Source of the DNA: Haplosporangium gracile
Lineage: Eukaryota; Mortierellomycota; Mortierellomycetes; Mortierellales; Mortierellaceae
Direction: 5' to 3'
NCBI GenBank assembly: GCA_015499985.1
Contig: JAAAUF010000231.1
Span: 1 to 42,979 of the forward strand
Length of the DNA: 42,979 bases
The notes beneath the pieces were generated by a model, which did no database searches, was not told where the DNA came from, and saw only the letters and a list, made by a program, of their open reading frames with translations. The position numbers were made by a program, and so were the translations under genes. This document shows positions 30,117 through 40,616 of this stretch, one piece after another; the stretch's first letter is position 1; each line of letters starts with the position of its first letter.

Positions 30117-31066
30117 ATGGACACCGTCGACCTCTCCTCACGGGATTACGAATTCAATAGTTACTTAATTGAACCCCTCGAGATCTATGAAGACCCTTCC
30201 GGACTCCTGTAAGCCCACTTTTGCCTTACGGCACTTTTATTTAATCACAATCACAAGCAATTATCTAACAATTTCCCCTTTTCTACGTTTTGAATAGGCA
30301 CGGAGGCGTGGGTTCAACGGTCTGGGATACAGCAATCGTTCTCTCCAAATACCTTGAAAAATCAAATATCCTCGCCACCTCTTCAGCGATTGCCTCAAGA
30401 TCAAAACAAAACACTCTCAACATCCTCGAACTCGGATCAGGAACTGGACTCGTCGGATTAGCAGTCGCCAGGATGTTGAGTGCTACGGGCCAAAAAGCAA
30501 GAATCGTCTTGACGGACAAGGCAAACGTTTTGCCGTTGCTTCAGAGGAACATGGAGAAGAACCCTGCGACGGGAATTGAACTTGAGGCGCGCGTCTTGGA
30601 CTGGGAGGCTGTCAGCGGGGTCAAGGCCAAAACTGTTGAGAAGAAATCAAGTTCGGAAGGAGACAAATCTTCATCAGAAGGATCAGCCCCCACAGCGGAG
30701 ACGGGCTCAACAACCGCATCAGAATCATCACCATCAGCAACAGCAGTAACAGCAGTAACACCCAACGCGGACGACATTGTGTCAACAGAATGGAATCTAG
30801 TGATTCTCAGCGACTGTATCTGGTTCCCGGCGCTTTACGCACCCCTCACAGGAACTCTGACCCGTCTCCTTCGATCTGAAAGCGCGTCTTCCTCGAAACT
30901 GATCGTCGCCTTTGAGAAGCGCAACTTTTCAGAAGAGATGGAGTTCTTTGCGACGCTCGGTAAATCTTTTACATTCAGGGATATCAAGCCGGAAGAGCAG
31001 GATCCCAATTATCAAAGTGATGATATCTTTCTCTTTCTTTGCCAGCGTCGTTCCTTAGACCAATAA
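30117..31066 (+). CDS. METTL21-like protein-lysine methyltransferase
   Basis: There are two exons, 30117-30208 and 30298-31066 (junction CT|G, phase 2), giving 286 residues. The order is typical of the METTL21/Methyltransf_16 family. There is an N-terminal beta-rich lead (YEFNSYLIEPLEIYEDPSG) and GSTVWDTAIVLSKYL with the conserved VWD (Trp at 40). SAM motif I is ILELGSGTGLVG (about 73-84), followed by IVLTDKANVLPLLQRNM and WNLVILSDCIWFPALYAPL. The last carries the family Asp plus Tyr211 in place of the usual DxVY tyrosine. A C-terminal strand (DDIFLFLCQRR) closes the fold. Residues 139-188 are a Ser/Thr/Ala-rich insertion between the fifth and sixth core elements, longer than in animal members. 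The substrate is unknown; relatives modify Hsp70, eEF1A or eEF2. Its stop codon is only 25 bases from that of the convergent APE2 gene. Confidence 0.88.
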
Positions 31067-31091
31067 ATTGAAGAGACCAATTAGGGCTTAT

Positions 31092-33528
31092 TTATTGTTT
31101 TCTTTTTTCTGGGTTAAGCCATTCAAAGTAATTGCAGCGGTGATCAGGGCTCTGTCCGATCCTATCACCATTCGGACCCACCGGTCTAAAATACATACGA
31201 AAAAGGGGAAATGATTAGTACTACTTCATACACTCATACCAGCAAAATAGCAACAGCGGCAAGTGCCAAGGCTAACTTACAGAGAACACAAAAAAAACCG
31301 CCGTCCCTTGTTAGGTCCCTTCTTGTTGACGGTATACTCTGTACAGGGCTGGTTATGGAACTTGCATTTGGGGATCGTCTTGGGCGTGAACAGCGTCTGC
31401 CATTTGGACGTTGTTGTTTCGCCATTGATCGAGAAGGGGAGTACTTCCTGGGAGCCCGGGATCCAGTCTGCATAATCCTGAGGCGAGAATGTTGATATCG
31501 TTGTTGTTGAGGAGGACGATGGCAGTGACAAAGATTCCTGCGAGGATCCGATCGACGACTCGCATGATGCCGATATCGCCGTGGGTGAAGATAAAGGTGC
31601 AGATTTCTGAGAAGCGTCGACACTGGCCTTGTCCTGTTGCTGTGATAAATTGTCGTTGCTAGGTGTCGTCTCTTTTCCTGGTTTCTTGACAGGGGTCCCA
31701 AAGAATGAGAGCATAGTCTGCTGTCCTGATGGTTTGGCGGCGGCGGTTGCTGACTTCTTGGTAGCTGCGGCAAAACTAGGTTTGTTGGTCGGTTTGATAA
31801 TAGGCTTGGGTATACTATCAGGAGTAGAGGTTCTTGTTTGTGAGCTTGCTCCTTGTGGTGGCGGGGTGCTCGGAAGGGTTGGCGTTGTTGCTGCGGCAAA
31901 GAATGGTTTTTTTCTCGGCGCACCACTGTCGCCCTCATTCGCCTGTGAGCTCGCTGGTCGTTTGTTGTCCATGAAAGCGATCGTTGCAGTCGCGGTCGTC
32001 GTTGCCGTTTTGGTCACTGTTGGCGTATCTGTTGAAGAAGAAGGTTTCTTAAAGAAAGCAGACAGTTTTTGCTGTTTTCCAGAAAACTCATCAAAGAACC
32101 TCGCCGCCAAAGGGTGATCCGTCGTTCCGCCATAAGCATCCAGAATATCCTGCAGTAACCGCTTCTCCTTCGATGGGTTGGTTTGTTGCTGCTGCGATGA
32201 TTCCTGTTGTTCTTGTGTCCCAGACTGCTCTTCCCCCTTGTTCAGCAATTCGGCGACCATCTCAGCGATAACTGGGCAATGATCGGAGCCGAGGACTTGA
32301 GGTTGGCGATCGCAGGATGAGAACCAGGGGAGCAACTTTTCTGTTACAAGGATGTAGTCCAGTCGCGTCCCGTAATTTGAAGGTCTATTCAAAAAAAGAA
32401 TAACGGGATTAAATTAGCGAGTTAATAACTCTGAGCCACACACCATTATTTCTATCGAAATTAACGTTAAAATAAATCAAAAACACGCAACACGGCTCTC
32501 GTACCTGGCGTTGATTTTAGTGTTCCAGCACGTAAAAGCTCCCCTCTCATCTTTATGAAAAACACGATACAAATCCGTCAGGGGCCCGTTCGGCGCAAGA
32601 AACGCATTAAACCACCTCCTCGGCTCAGTATTCCCAAACTCAGACTCGCCACTCTCTTTCTTCCACCTCTCTGGGTCACAATGATCCAGTTCTGTCGGAA
32701 TAACATTCATGTCGCCCATCACAATGACTTGCTTGCCTCGCGCAATTAAGTCCCGGACGCGAGCCTCGAGGAGGCGGTAGTATGCCATCTTGAAGGGCCG
32801 TCGTTGGTCGTCAGTCTCGTTGGGGCAGTAGAGGTTGAAGAGCACAAAGAACCCGAAATCGAGGATCAACCCGCGCCCCTCATTGTCGAGTTCTGGGAAA
32901 TGGGTCATGGTCTCTGCTACTGTCTGCTCAAACGATAACTGCTGCTGCCGCCGCACTCTTGTTCCATTGCTGCTACCTGACAGGTGCTCATCGCCATCAT
33001 CGCCATCATCGCCACTAAAATCCTCTAAATCATCCTGTTCAAGACTCCTGGTCGTTACTGTAAGTGCAGGCGCAGGTGTGTACCCCGAAAGAATCCCCGA
33101 AATCCCTTCCTCGGCGCCCAAGAGCTTGATGTGGTCTTTGACATAGATGACCACCCCCGAATACCCCGACTTGGTCCGATGAAAAGACCAATAAGAGTCA
33201 TAGCCCGAAACAAGTGCGATATCTGTATCGAGTTTTGAGCGTGATATCTTTGTCTCCTGAAGACAAATGATGTCTGCGCCGAGGTAGTCCAGGATTTCCT
33301 ATTTTGTGTGCGTGTGTATAGGCAACAGGTGAAAGAAGAAAGTAAGTGATTTTTGCAATGTCAAGGAGGAATGGGAGTTGATGAGGTGAACATGCCAAAA
33401 CAAGATTCATTTGTAGAAACGTGAGTGGTGGAGGAGGGCACCTTGTAGTTTTTGTGCAGGTCGTCGCAGTAGGGGTGATATTGAGTCAAGGTCCTAATCC
33501 CATTGACATTCCAAGTCATAAACTTCAT
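31092..33528 (-). CDS. APN2: AP endonuclease 2 (APE2/Apn2) with two PIP boxes and a zf-GRF finger
   Basis: There are four exons (minus order): 33528-33442, 33298-32505, 32384-31281 and 31185-31092, giving 692 residues. The exonuclease/endonuclease/phosphatase core shows MTWNVNGIRT (metal-binding Asn7 and Asn9 region), CLQETK (Glu44), SGYSGVVIYVK, VIVMGDMNVIP, RLDYIL and GSDHCP (Asp328, His329). A long acidic insertion (SGDDGDDGDEHLSG) interrupts the core. The C-terminal half is disordered and carries two PCNA-binding boxes, QQKLSAFF (398-405) and QQTMLSFF (515-522). The end is a GRF zinc finger with Cys634, His637, Cys660 and Cys679 and the CNYFEW signature. It repairs abasic sites and 3' blocks and, in animals, resects single-strand breaks for checkpoint signalling. 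The last exon is normally missed because the donor GTAAGT after LCS creates a TAA. The first donor, GTGCCC, is weak but phase-consistent. Confidence 0.94.
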
Positions 33529-33865
33529 GGTTGAATCGAGGAAGGAAGAAGTAAGGTTCACCAACTGCTCAATCCATCAACACCGGTGTGAAAAAAATCC
33601 CGAAGTGACCACTAACGCAAACCTATGAGGAAACTAAATTATTTGGTGGCGCGCGTTGTCAACAACCTCTTTTGCAAATCTTAGATAATTGATGTTTTTT
33701 ATTCAGCCCCATTTGGACATATTTGTCAGCGGCAAGAAATGCGAATCGTGCAAGAAGGACACTTGACAAGGAGTGAAATGACAAAAAGAAATAAAAAAAA
33801 AAAGTATGCAAAGGAAGCATGTGTGTGTGTGAATATAATGTCCGTTGCGCGAGGGTCCGGTCGCT
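33529..33865. other. Intergenic region APE2 promoter / XPB 3' flank
   Basis: Both genes are on the minus strand. These 337 bases must contain the XPB terminator (right end) and the APE2 promoter (left end). An A-run is present at about 33791-33803. No TATA box or other gene was seen. Confidence 0.5.
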
Positions 33866-36800
33866 CTATTTCTTGTTGTAGTACTTCTTGAAAAGTGCGT
33901 GGTGCTCCCCTCTGTCCTTGTTCTTGTCTTTGTCCTTCATGTTCACAGGCTTGTTGTACTCAATGTAGGCCATCTGATCGCCACCAGACAAGCTCTTCAG
34001 ACCACCGACAGAACGTTTGGCGCCGTTTGAGCCTCCAGCGACAGAGCTGCCAACATGGCTCAGGATCGATCCCCCACTGGCTCCAGTGCGTCGAACAGTG
34101 TTGCCAGTCAAATCATAGTCATCGTGCTCAACGTCGGCGTTCATGTCGGCCGCGCTCTCCTGCGCCAACAACACCGTCTGCAAAAGACTCAGCTGCTCCG
34201 CAGGCGTCGAGTAAACCAAGTCCTGTTCCTGGTCCATTCCATCAAGGTTGGTGATCACCTTGAATGCATAACCTTGGTCGATCAAGAACTGCTGACGCTT
34301 GGTCGAGTAGTACATCTCCTGCGTATCCTTCGAGACAAGCGAGTAGAAGAAGGCGTTAAATCCCTCATCGTTCCTGCGCTTAGCTCGCAGGATACGTCCC
34401 AAACGCTGAGCCTCCTGACGACGGGATCCGTAGTGCGACGAGACCTGGATCAAACAAGTGGCCTCGGGTAAATCGATGGATGTATCTCCAACCTTGGAGA
34501 GGAAGATAGTGTTGATTTGGGGATTGTGCTGAAAGTTTTGCAAAATTCTGACACGCTCTTGCTGACTTGTCTCACCGTAAATAAAAGGCTTCTCCAACTT
34601 GCGGGCGTAGGCAACAAGAGCAAACACATTGTCTGAGAAAACAATGATCTTGTCGCCGCGCTCCTCGTGGTACCGGATCAGATACTGGCAGGCCTGGAAC
34701 TTGTTGGGATTCATGACGTACAGCAGAGCCCGTTTCCGCGAGTTCTCACGAAGGTACTCGCGGTAGAAAGCAGGTGTCATCGGGCACCAGACCTCAGCAC
34801 ATTGGACGTTCGCAATATGTCCCCGAGAAGCTAGATCCATCCAGTTGGCCTCGTACAGCTTGGGTCCAATCAAAAAGTTGAGATCGTCAATCTTTTCATC
34901 CTCTCGAACCAGAGTCGCAGTCAAACCGAGCTTGGCGTGGGCTGCGATCGTTGTCAAGACCTTACGAAACATATTGGCAGGGACGACGTGCACCTCATCC
35001 AGCAACAAGAAGCCCCACTCCTGACTTCTCAAGAACTTCATCATTTTCTCGGCATCGTGCGATCGGTTTCGGGTATTGGCAACCATACTGTAGGTCGAGA
35101 TGACGATTCCAGATGCTCCCAAGAACTTTTCCTTTTGGTCCGCCGTAAACAAGGCAATCTGGTGGGGCTTGATGTTGGACCAGAGCAAGAACTGTTGCTT
35201 CCACTGCAAGACCGACACTGACGACGTGCACAGCACAAGCGTGTTTTTCTTGACCGTACATGCAGCAGTGATACCGACAAGAGTTTTACCAGCACCGCAG
35301 GGCAACACGATGATTCCTGAGCGAGCACGACCGTTACCAAACATCTTACTCAACGACTTTTCTTGGTACTGTGCGGCGCAAAAGCAAAAAAGCAATAGAT
35401 AATTAGTCGCGCCATTTCTGACTTTCGGCATTATTGTCGCGTCACAAAGTATTTTCCGAGAGGCTTACGGGACGAATCACGGTGATGGGCTTGAGATCCA
35501 TCTCCAAGTTGGGGTTTCTGGTGTCGTTCCTAAAGTCGTACTCTTCGAGCATGGGGTAGTCGAGCTCGTTACATCTCTTCTTGACGATCTATTGTTATAA
35601 AACGCAACGTTTCTCATGATTAGGCACTGCTTTTCATATACAAAATAGATGAGACACTTTACAGTCGTAAAATATTTTACCTCAACCGAGCTGGAGCCAA
35701 TCTCAAACGAGTGTACATCATCCGGCTCAATGTCATCGTCATCCTTGTCCAGGCCGACAACGGCAAAGATCTCCTCCTCGCTTTGGGCACCAGCAGTAGC
35801 TGCAGGTTTGTTGGGGTCAGGCGCATCCTTTTTAATTCCTGGGATCGTCAGATCTTTTGCATTGGGTGCCTTTCCTGTGATCAATCCCCCTGCAGAGTTG
35901 GCATCATCTTCGCCAACGACGCGCGCCTCCCTGATAACCTGATCCCTGAGCAACTTCTGCAACATCTCTGGGTGAGACGACTCAACAAAGTACCGGTTGT
36001 GCTTCAAGACCAACTTCACCTTTCCGTATGACAATGTGCAATCACGAATGAGCCCCAGGATACTCTCAGGAACAGGGACTTTGGAGAGGCGACTCAGCAC
36101 CTCAATGATATCCTCAGTTTCCAGTCCAACAGAGACGGCAGCGTAGAGCGAATAGGGCGTCAATCGGTACTCATGGATGTGCGAAGGTCTAGGTTCGAGT
36201 CGAAGGATCATCTTAGTTACATGAAGAGGCATAATATCGTAACCACATTTTTCGATAGCACCAGGAATGAAATCGTCTTGATTATTGTACCTGCTCACGG
36301 GCTCGGCAATAGTAATCAGAAAGTCGATGGCCTTTTCCGCAATGGGCGAGAAGCCTTCCAAAATAATGTGTCCATCCTCGGTAATCCACAATGGTCGCGA
36401 CTCATGGTCTTGTTTGAGTGGGAGCCAGGTGTAGTCGTGGTTGCCAAATATCTTGGACACACTGTCCCTTTGAAAGCTGTGCGATTGTGATACGACGTCC
36501 ATTGTCGCGTTCTTGGGAACTATTTCGACGCGAATGTCAATATGGAGATCTCGTCAGCGTATATGCCAAGTACGAGAGATTCTCAAGCAATCTCACCATG
36601 GGTGTTTTTGTAAAAAAAAAAACCAATAGCGACGCAGCCTTTCTTACCATTCAGCATGCTCGAGAAGTCTTCATTCATATCATCATCTTCCATTTCGGGG
36701 ATATCGACATCATGCATAGGCCCTTGTTCGCGACGACGTCTGTTCGACTTCTCGCCGTCTGAAAGTTTCACGAAAATGAAGTAAACGTCGTCAGTGCTGT

Positions 36801-36994
36801 GTTAACGGTACAGGCTCGAAGATAAAAAAATAAAAATAAAAATAAAAAAATGGTGGCGGCATGATTCAATATGGGAGGGAACACTGTGAAGTTAAGCATG
36901 TAATGTGACGAGAGAGGTAAAAGGTGACAGCAGCCAACATGTCAATGCAACAGCGAGCAACCATACCATCAGATGGTCCTCGCTTGGTACCCAT
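33866..36994 (-). CDS. SSL2: TFIIH 3'-5' DNA translocase XPB/Ssl2 (ERCC3)
   Basis: There are six exons (minus order): 36994-36967, 36758-36648, 36549-36291, 36188-35681, 35588-35469 and 35368-33866, giving 842 residues (yeast Ssl2 843). The N-terminus is basic-acidic ([19 protein letters not shown]). The damage-recognition/N-terminal region follows ([54 protein letters not shown]). The helicase core has PCGAGKT (Lys370), DEVH (466-469) and the XPB RED motif at 497-499 ([11 protein letters not shown]). Helicase domain 2 contains [14 protein letters not shown] and [19 protein letters not shown]. It pumps DNA into the polymerase II active site to open promoters and opens DNA in nucleotide-excision repair. 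The intron 36189-36290 is 102 nt with no stop. Removing it restores the invariant [13 protein letters not shown], so it is a true intron. The tail KKYYNKK resembles yeast. Confidence 0.96.
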
Positions 36995-37359
36995 GGTATG
37001 TGTTATGCGTGTGAAGAAGTGAGGAGGCGTCGATAAGTGCTTTGGGTTTTCGCACTGGGAGCAAAGTCTGAAGCGTAAAAAACTGAAAAAAAAAAAGCGT
37101 TCACTGTCTGTCGCTCTCTACTCCTTAATAATTCTTGCAGGTGGCTGAATAGTCCGATTGTGCTGCGCAGAGTGAGGAAGGAGGAGTGAAAGAGAGAAAG
37201 GAGAGAAATAGTTGATAGAATTTTTTTTGACGCAGCTCAATTTATAGTTGATTTCAGGCCCCTTAAATTTACCATAGAACCGTTAATCAATGACATGTCG
37301 AATCCCCTAAGTGCCGCGCGATTTTTGTTTTTTTTATTTGTTGAGTAAGATTCTGTATC
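36995..37359. other. Intergenic region XPB promoter / BRD8-like 3' flank
   Basis: These 365 bases lie between two minus-strand genes. A/T homopolymers occur at 37084-37096 and 37218-37226. A reversed CT leader for XPB (GAGGAG/GAAAGAG-rich on the plus strand, about 37170-37210) resembles other promoters here. No other gene was seen. Confidence 0.5.
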
Positions 37360-40052
37360 TCACTCTACAGGTGTCATCTCCATGCCAGAGCTCTTTCTCC
37401 GCCGACTCGATGGTTGCCCACTCGAGCCTGATGTAGTTCCTGGTAATACATCCGACCCTGCTGTCCGAGTCGTAGGTGTTGTCGAAACTGAGGCGTTTCC
37501 TGACCCTCCCGTGCCTCCAGATGTGCCAGTTGGTGCAAACGACTGAGAACTCTTAAAGTTCTTAATGATTTGTTCTACCTCCGTCATCATTGCCATTGCC
37601 ATCTGATACACTTCAGTGTCCTCGCCATTATACATCAGTGCATTCATGAACATCAACAACACATCCCGATGGAACTCATCAGCGTTGGTAATTTGCTATT
37701 TGGAACAAGACACAAACAATAAAAACAAGGCACATTGTAAGTAAGTCACTCCCGACATCAACACCTTTGCTATGGCCAGCAAGTTTAGGTATGAAATAGT
37801 ACGAAAATACTTACACCATCCCGAATTCGCTCCTTTATGCTTTTGAGATCCATTGGTCGCTTGATCATGAGATAATATCCGGGTGCATCGTGTTCCTTAA
37901 TAGGCTGCATAAAAACCGCTCCGTACCGGTGGTTGGTAATCTCGGTCCAGATCATCATAAGGATCTTTTTCCACTTCTTGTCGTCCATTTGGTTCCGCTG
38001 GTCAGACATGTTGCTGACGCTCTCAGTTGCCTCGCTGTCGGAACTATTATAGCCCTCCTCGACGTCGGCACCGCTTCGTCCCGATCGCCTTTTACGCTTC
38101 ACAGGGACACTCGTCTTGATCTTCCTTGGCTTTCTGGGTGACTTGGTGACTGCCTCTTCCTCCTCCTCTTCTTCCTCGTCCGCACTGGTGGCACCCTCAT
38201 CATGACCATCCTTTGCTGCATCCTCCTCCTGCTCAGTGTCGTTCATCGCATCCTCGGACTTTATGGCCACATCTTCATCGATTTTGGAATCATCGCCATC
38301 TTCGGACGATCTGTCAGGGGTGTCTCTCGAATCCGGTCCCATCTCCTGATCGGCGGTCTCGTCCTTATCTGGCTCCTCGTCTTCTTCTTCATCTGCTTCC
38401 TTGTCCACACCCTCTTTGCCGGATTCTTCCTCCTTGACCTGATCACTCTCATTAGCCTCGCTGTCTCCCTTTGCATTGTCGCTTGCTGGTGAAGATGGAG
38501 TGGGATCCTTTTTCGGTGTATCGTCTTCATCTTCCTCGTCCTCATCCTCCTCCTCTTCCATGGCTCCAGGTGGCGACAAATCTGATGCTGAAGTTGGTGA
38601 GCTCGCGATGGATCCAGTGTCAACCTCTGCCTTCTTTAAATTGCTTCCTCCGTCCTGAACTGTTGTACTCTTGATGATCTCGACCGGCGTGGCAGCTTCC
38701 GACATGACAGGGGGCGGATCCGTCGAAGTGATATCTTCCATCTCAACATCCTCATCAACGTTTCCCGCCACTGGTGTATTGCTGGAAGCTACTGGCGTCG
38801 GAACTGAGACGGCTGGTGTTTGAGAAGTAGACTCCGGTTCCCCAGCCTCTTCCATCTCCACATCCTTTTGCTCATTTCCTGCCTGACTCTCCGACGCTCC
38901 ATCTGCGCTGAAGACCGTCGATGTGACCGGCTGTTCCACCTCTGGAACGTCCTCGTTCATAGCTTGGCTGACATCCTCCGGTTTCTCCGATAAGGTTGAT
39001 AATACAGGCGAAGAGAGAGATGAGGGAGCAGTTGTATCAATCTGGAGAGGTTCATCGTCCCGCTGTGTTGGTTGATCAGTTTCTGCAGACGAGGTTGGCT
39101 GTTCGTTGGTAGTTGCTTCAGGCTTCTGTTCTACTTCTGGTGGTTGTGGGTTCTTCTTGAGCTCTTCTTCTAGTTGATTATCCCATTTGCCCTGCCGAAT
39201 ATCGTCCAGTTCAGCCACTAACGCTCTGAACCGTTCCTCGTCCTTGCGGATAAGAGCCTTGATCTCCAGTATCCGTTGATTATAAAGTTGACCGGCAAGC
39301 TTCACTACTGACGGGATGTCTAGGTGGAGAAAGTTGAGAAAAAAAACGAGACAAGAGGTTGGCTTTTCAATGCATAACTTTCAGGGGTATTGGTTGAGCA
39401 TATATATCCGCAATGTGTACTCTGATAACGATGAAGATAAAATGAGGTCCAGGAGGTGAACGCACCTGCATCGTTGGCGCGTGTTTGTTTCGATCGGCTG
39501 CTAGTGTAATGGCCAGTATGAAGCAAATGTGATTAGTAAAAAGCTTCGTTATTTCTCTTTGTCTTTTGCATGATATCCCAATAGGACTTGTTCGACTGCT
39601 GGGGAGGTTGATCATATCATCGTCACTTACGTTTCCGCCTCGAGATTTTCCAAGAGTAGGGTATATTGGATGGCGCAACTCTAATAGCAGCAAATCAAGA
39701 GGTGACAAAGGAGTGTATGAGTAACAGTGTGTGAGTAACAGTGCGTAACTAGAGTCAACACGCGTGTGGGATATGTGGACCAAGTTTGAGTGCTATTTGT
39801 ATGTGACTTGCACGCCATATGATGGAGAGACACGTAAAAAACGGGGACAAAAAAAAAGGATACCTTTTGAGAGAAAAAGTTGCTGGAGCGGTGGATTTGC
39901 GGGTGTCCTTTGATGGTGCGCGCGATGGCAACCCAGTTTGTGTCGCCGCACTTGTAGATGGCTTGGGCGAGAATCAGGTTCTCAAGGACAGACCATGGCT
40001 CCGAGTCGCTCTTGATGTCTGCTGTTATTGTTGTTGTGGTTACGTCTGACAT
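37360..40052 (-). CDS. SANT-bromodomain protein, BRD8/Bdc1-type NuA4 subunit
   Basis: There are five exons (minus order): 40052-39864, 39680-39631, 39500-39466, 39319-37815 and 37695-37360, giving 704 residues. Residues 18-63 form a SANT-like domain (EPWSVLENLILAQAI...GDTNWVAIARTIKGH), followed across the intron by NFFSQKSCAIQYTLLLEN, as in BRD8. A coiled coil (LYNQRILEIKALIRKDEERFRALVAELDDI) follows, then about 350 residues of acidic, Ser/Glu/Asp-rich disorder with a basic patch (RKIKTSVPVKRKRRS). The C-terminal bromodomain (about 541-640) has YLMIKRPMDLKSIKERI and the acetyl-lysine Asn616 in MYNGED. BRD8 and S. pombe Bdc1 belong to the NuA4/TIP60 histone acetyltransferase, where the bromodomain reads acetylated histone tails. 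Two tiny exons (50 and 35 nt) join the SANT and coiled-coil parts and are supported by phase and by conserved BRD8 order. Confidence 0.9.
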
Positions 40053-40616
40053 GCGCGGAGTATGTGTGCGTGATTGTGCGTGTTTTGCGTTCAATCGTTA
40101 TTTTAGGCGCTGTACGTGATTATTGTTGCTTGGGAAAAGGAACCCACAAAAAAAAGCTCGTGTGTTTGGTGTCGTCGTAAAGAGGGGGTAAGGCGGGAAG
40201 ATGGGGGAGAAAATGGAAAGAGAGAAAAAGGAAACAAAAAAAAAAAGTTGTTTGATGCGAGTGTACGTCTTAAGGATGGCCAATGGTGTCGGCAGGAGTA
40301 GAGTTAAGAAAAAGAAAAACGTAGTCGCGAGAACAGAAAATGAAATAAAACAACAAAGCGGAGAGATGAGCAGGGACGAGCGGCAATCGAGTCGGGGCGG
40401 GCAGATGATGACACACTCAACTTGATAGCCCACAGAGCACACAAAACAATCGCAGTACAAAAACACACACACACTCAACAAAACCTTGGAAGAAGTGGAC
40501 TTGGTGACTTGGTATGACCCAAGTCTGTTTACAAGGAAAAAAGTGACTGTTTATCCTTAAGTGACGATTGGGTAGCTCTTTATTTGAACACAACTGCAGA
40601 TACAAATCGCACTCTC
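40053..40616. other. Intergenic region BRD8-like promoter / exportin-5 3' flank
   Basis: These 564 bases lie between two minus-strand genes. The BRD8-like leader side (40053-40330) is purine-rich on the plus strand (a CT-rich leader on the coding strand). A CA/GT run lies at about 40460-40480. ORFs here are low complexity. Confidence 0.5.

Noticed and set aside
31234..31938. 234-codon ORF overlapping APE2
   Set aside because: It is an Arg/His/Gln-rich shadow of the APE2 frame, which has conserved PIP boxes and a zinc finger.
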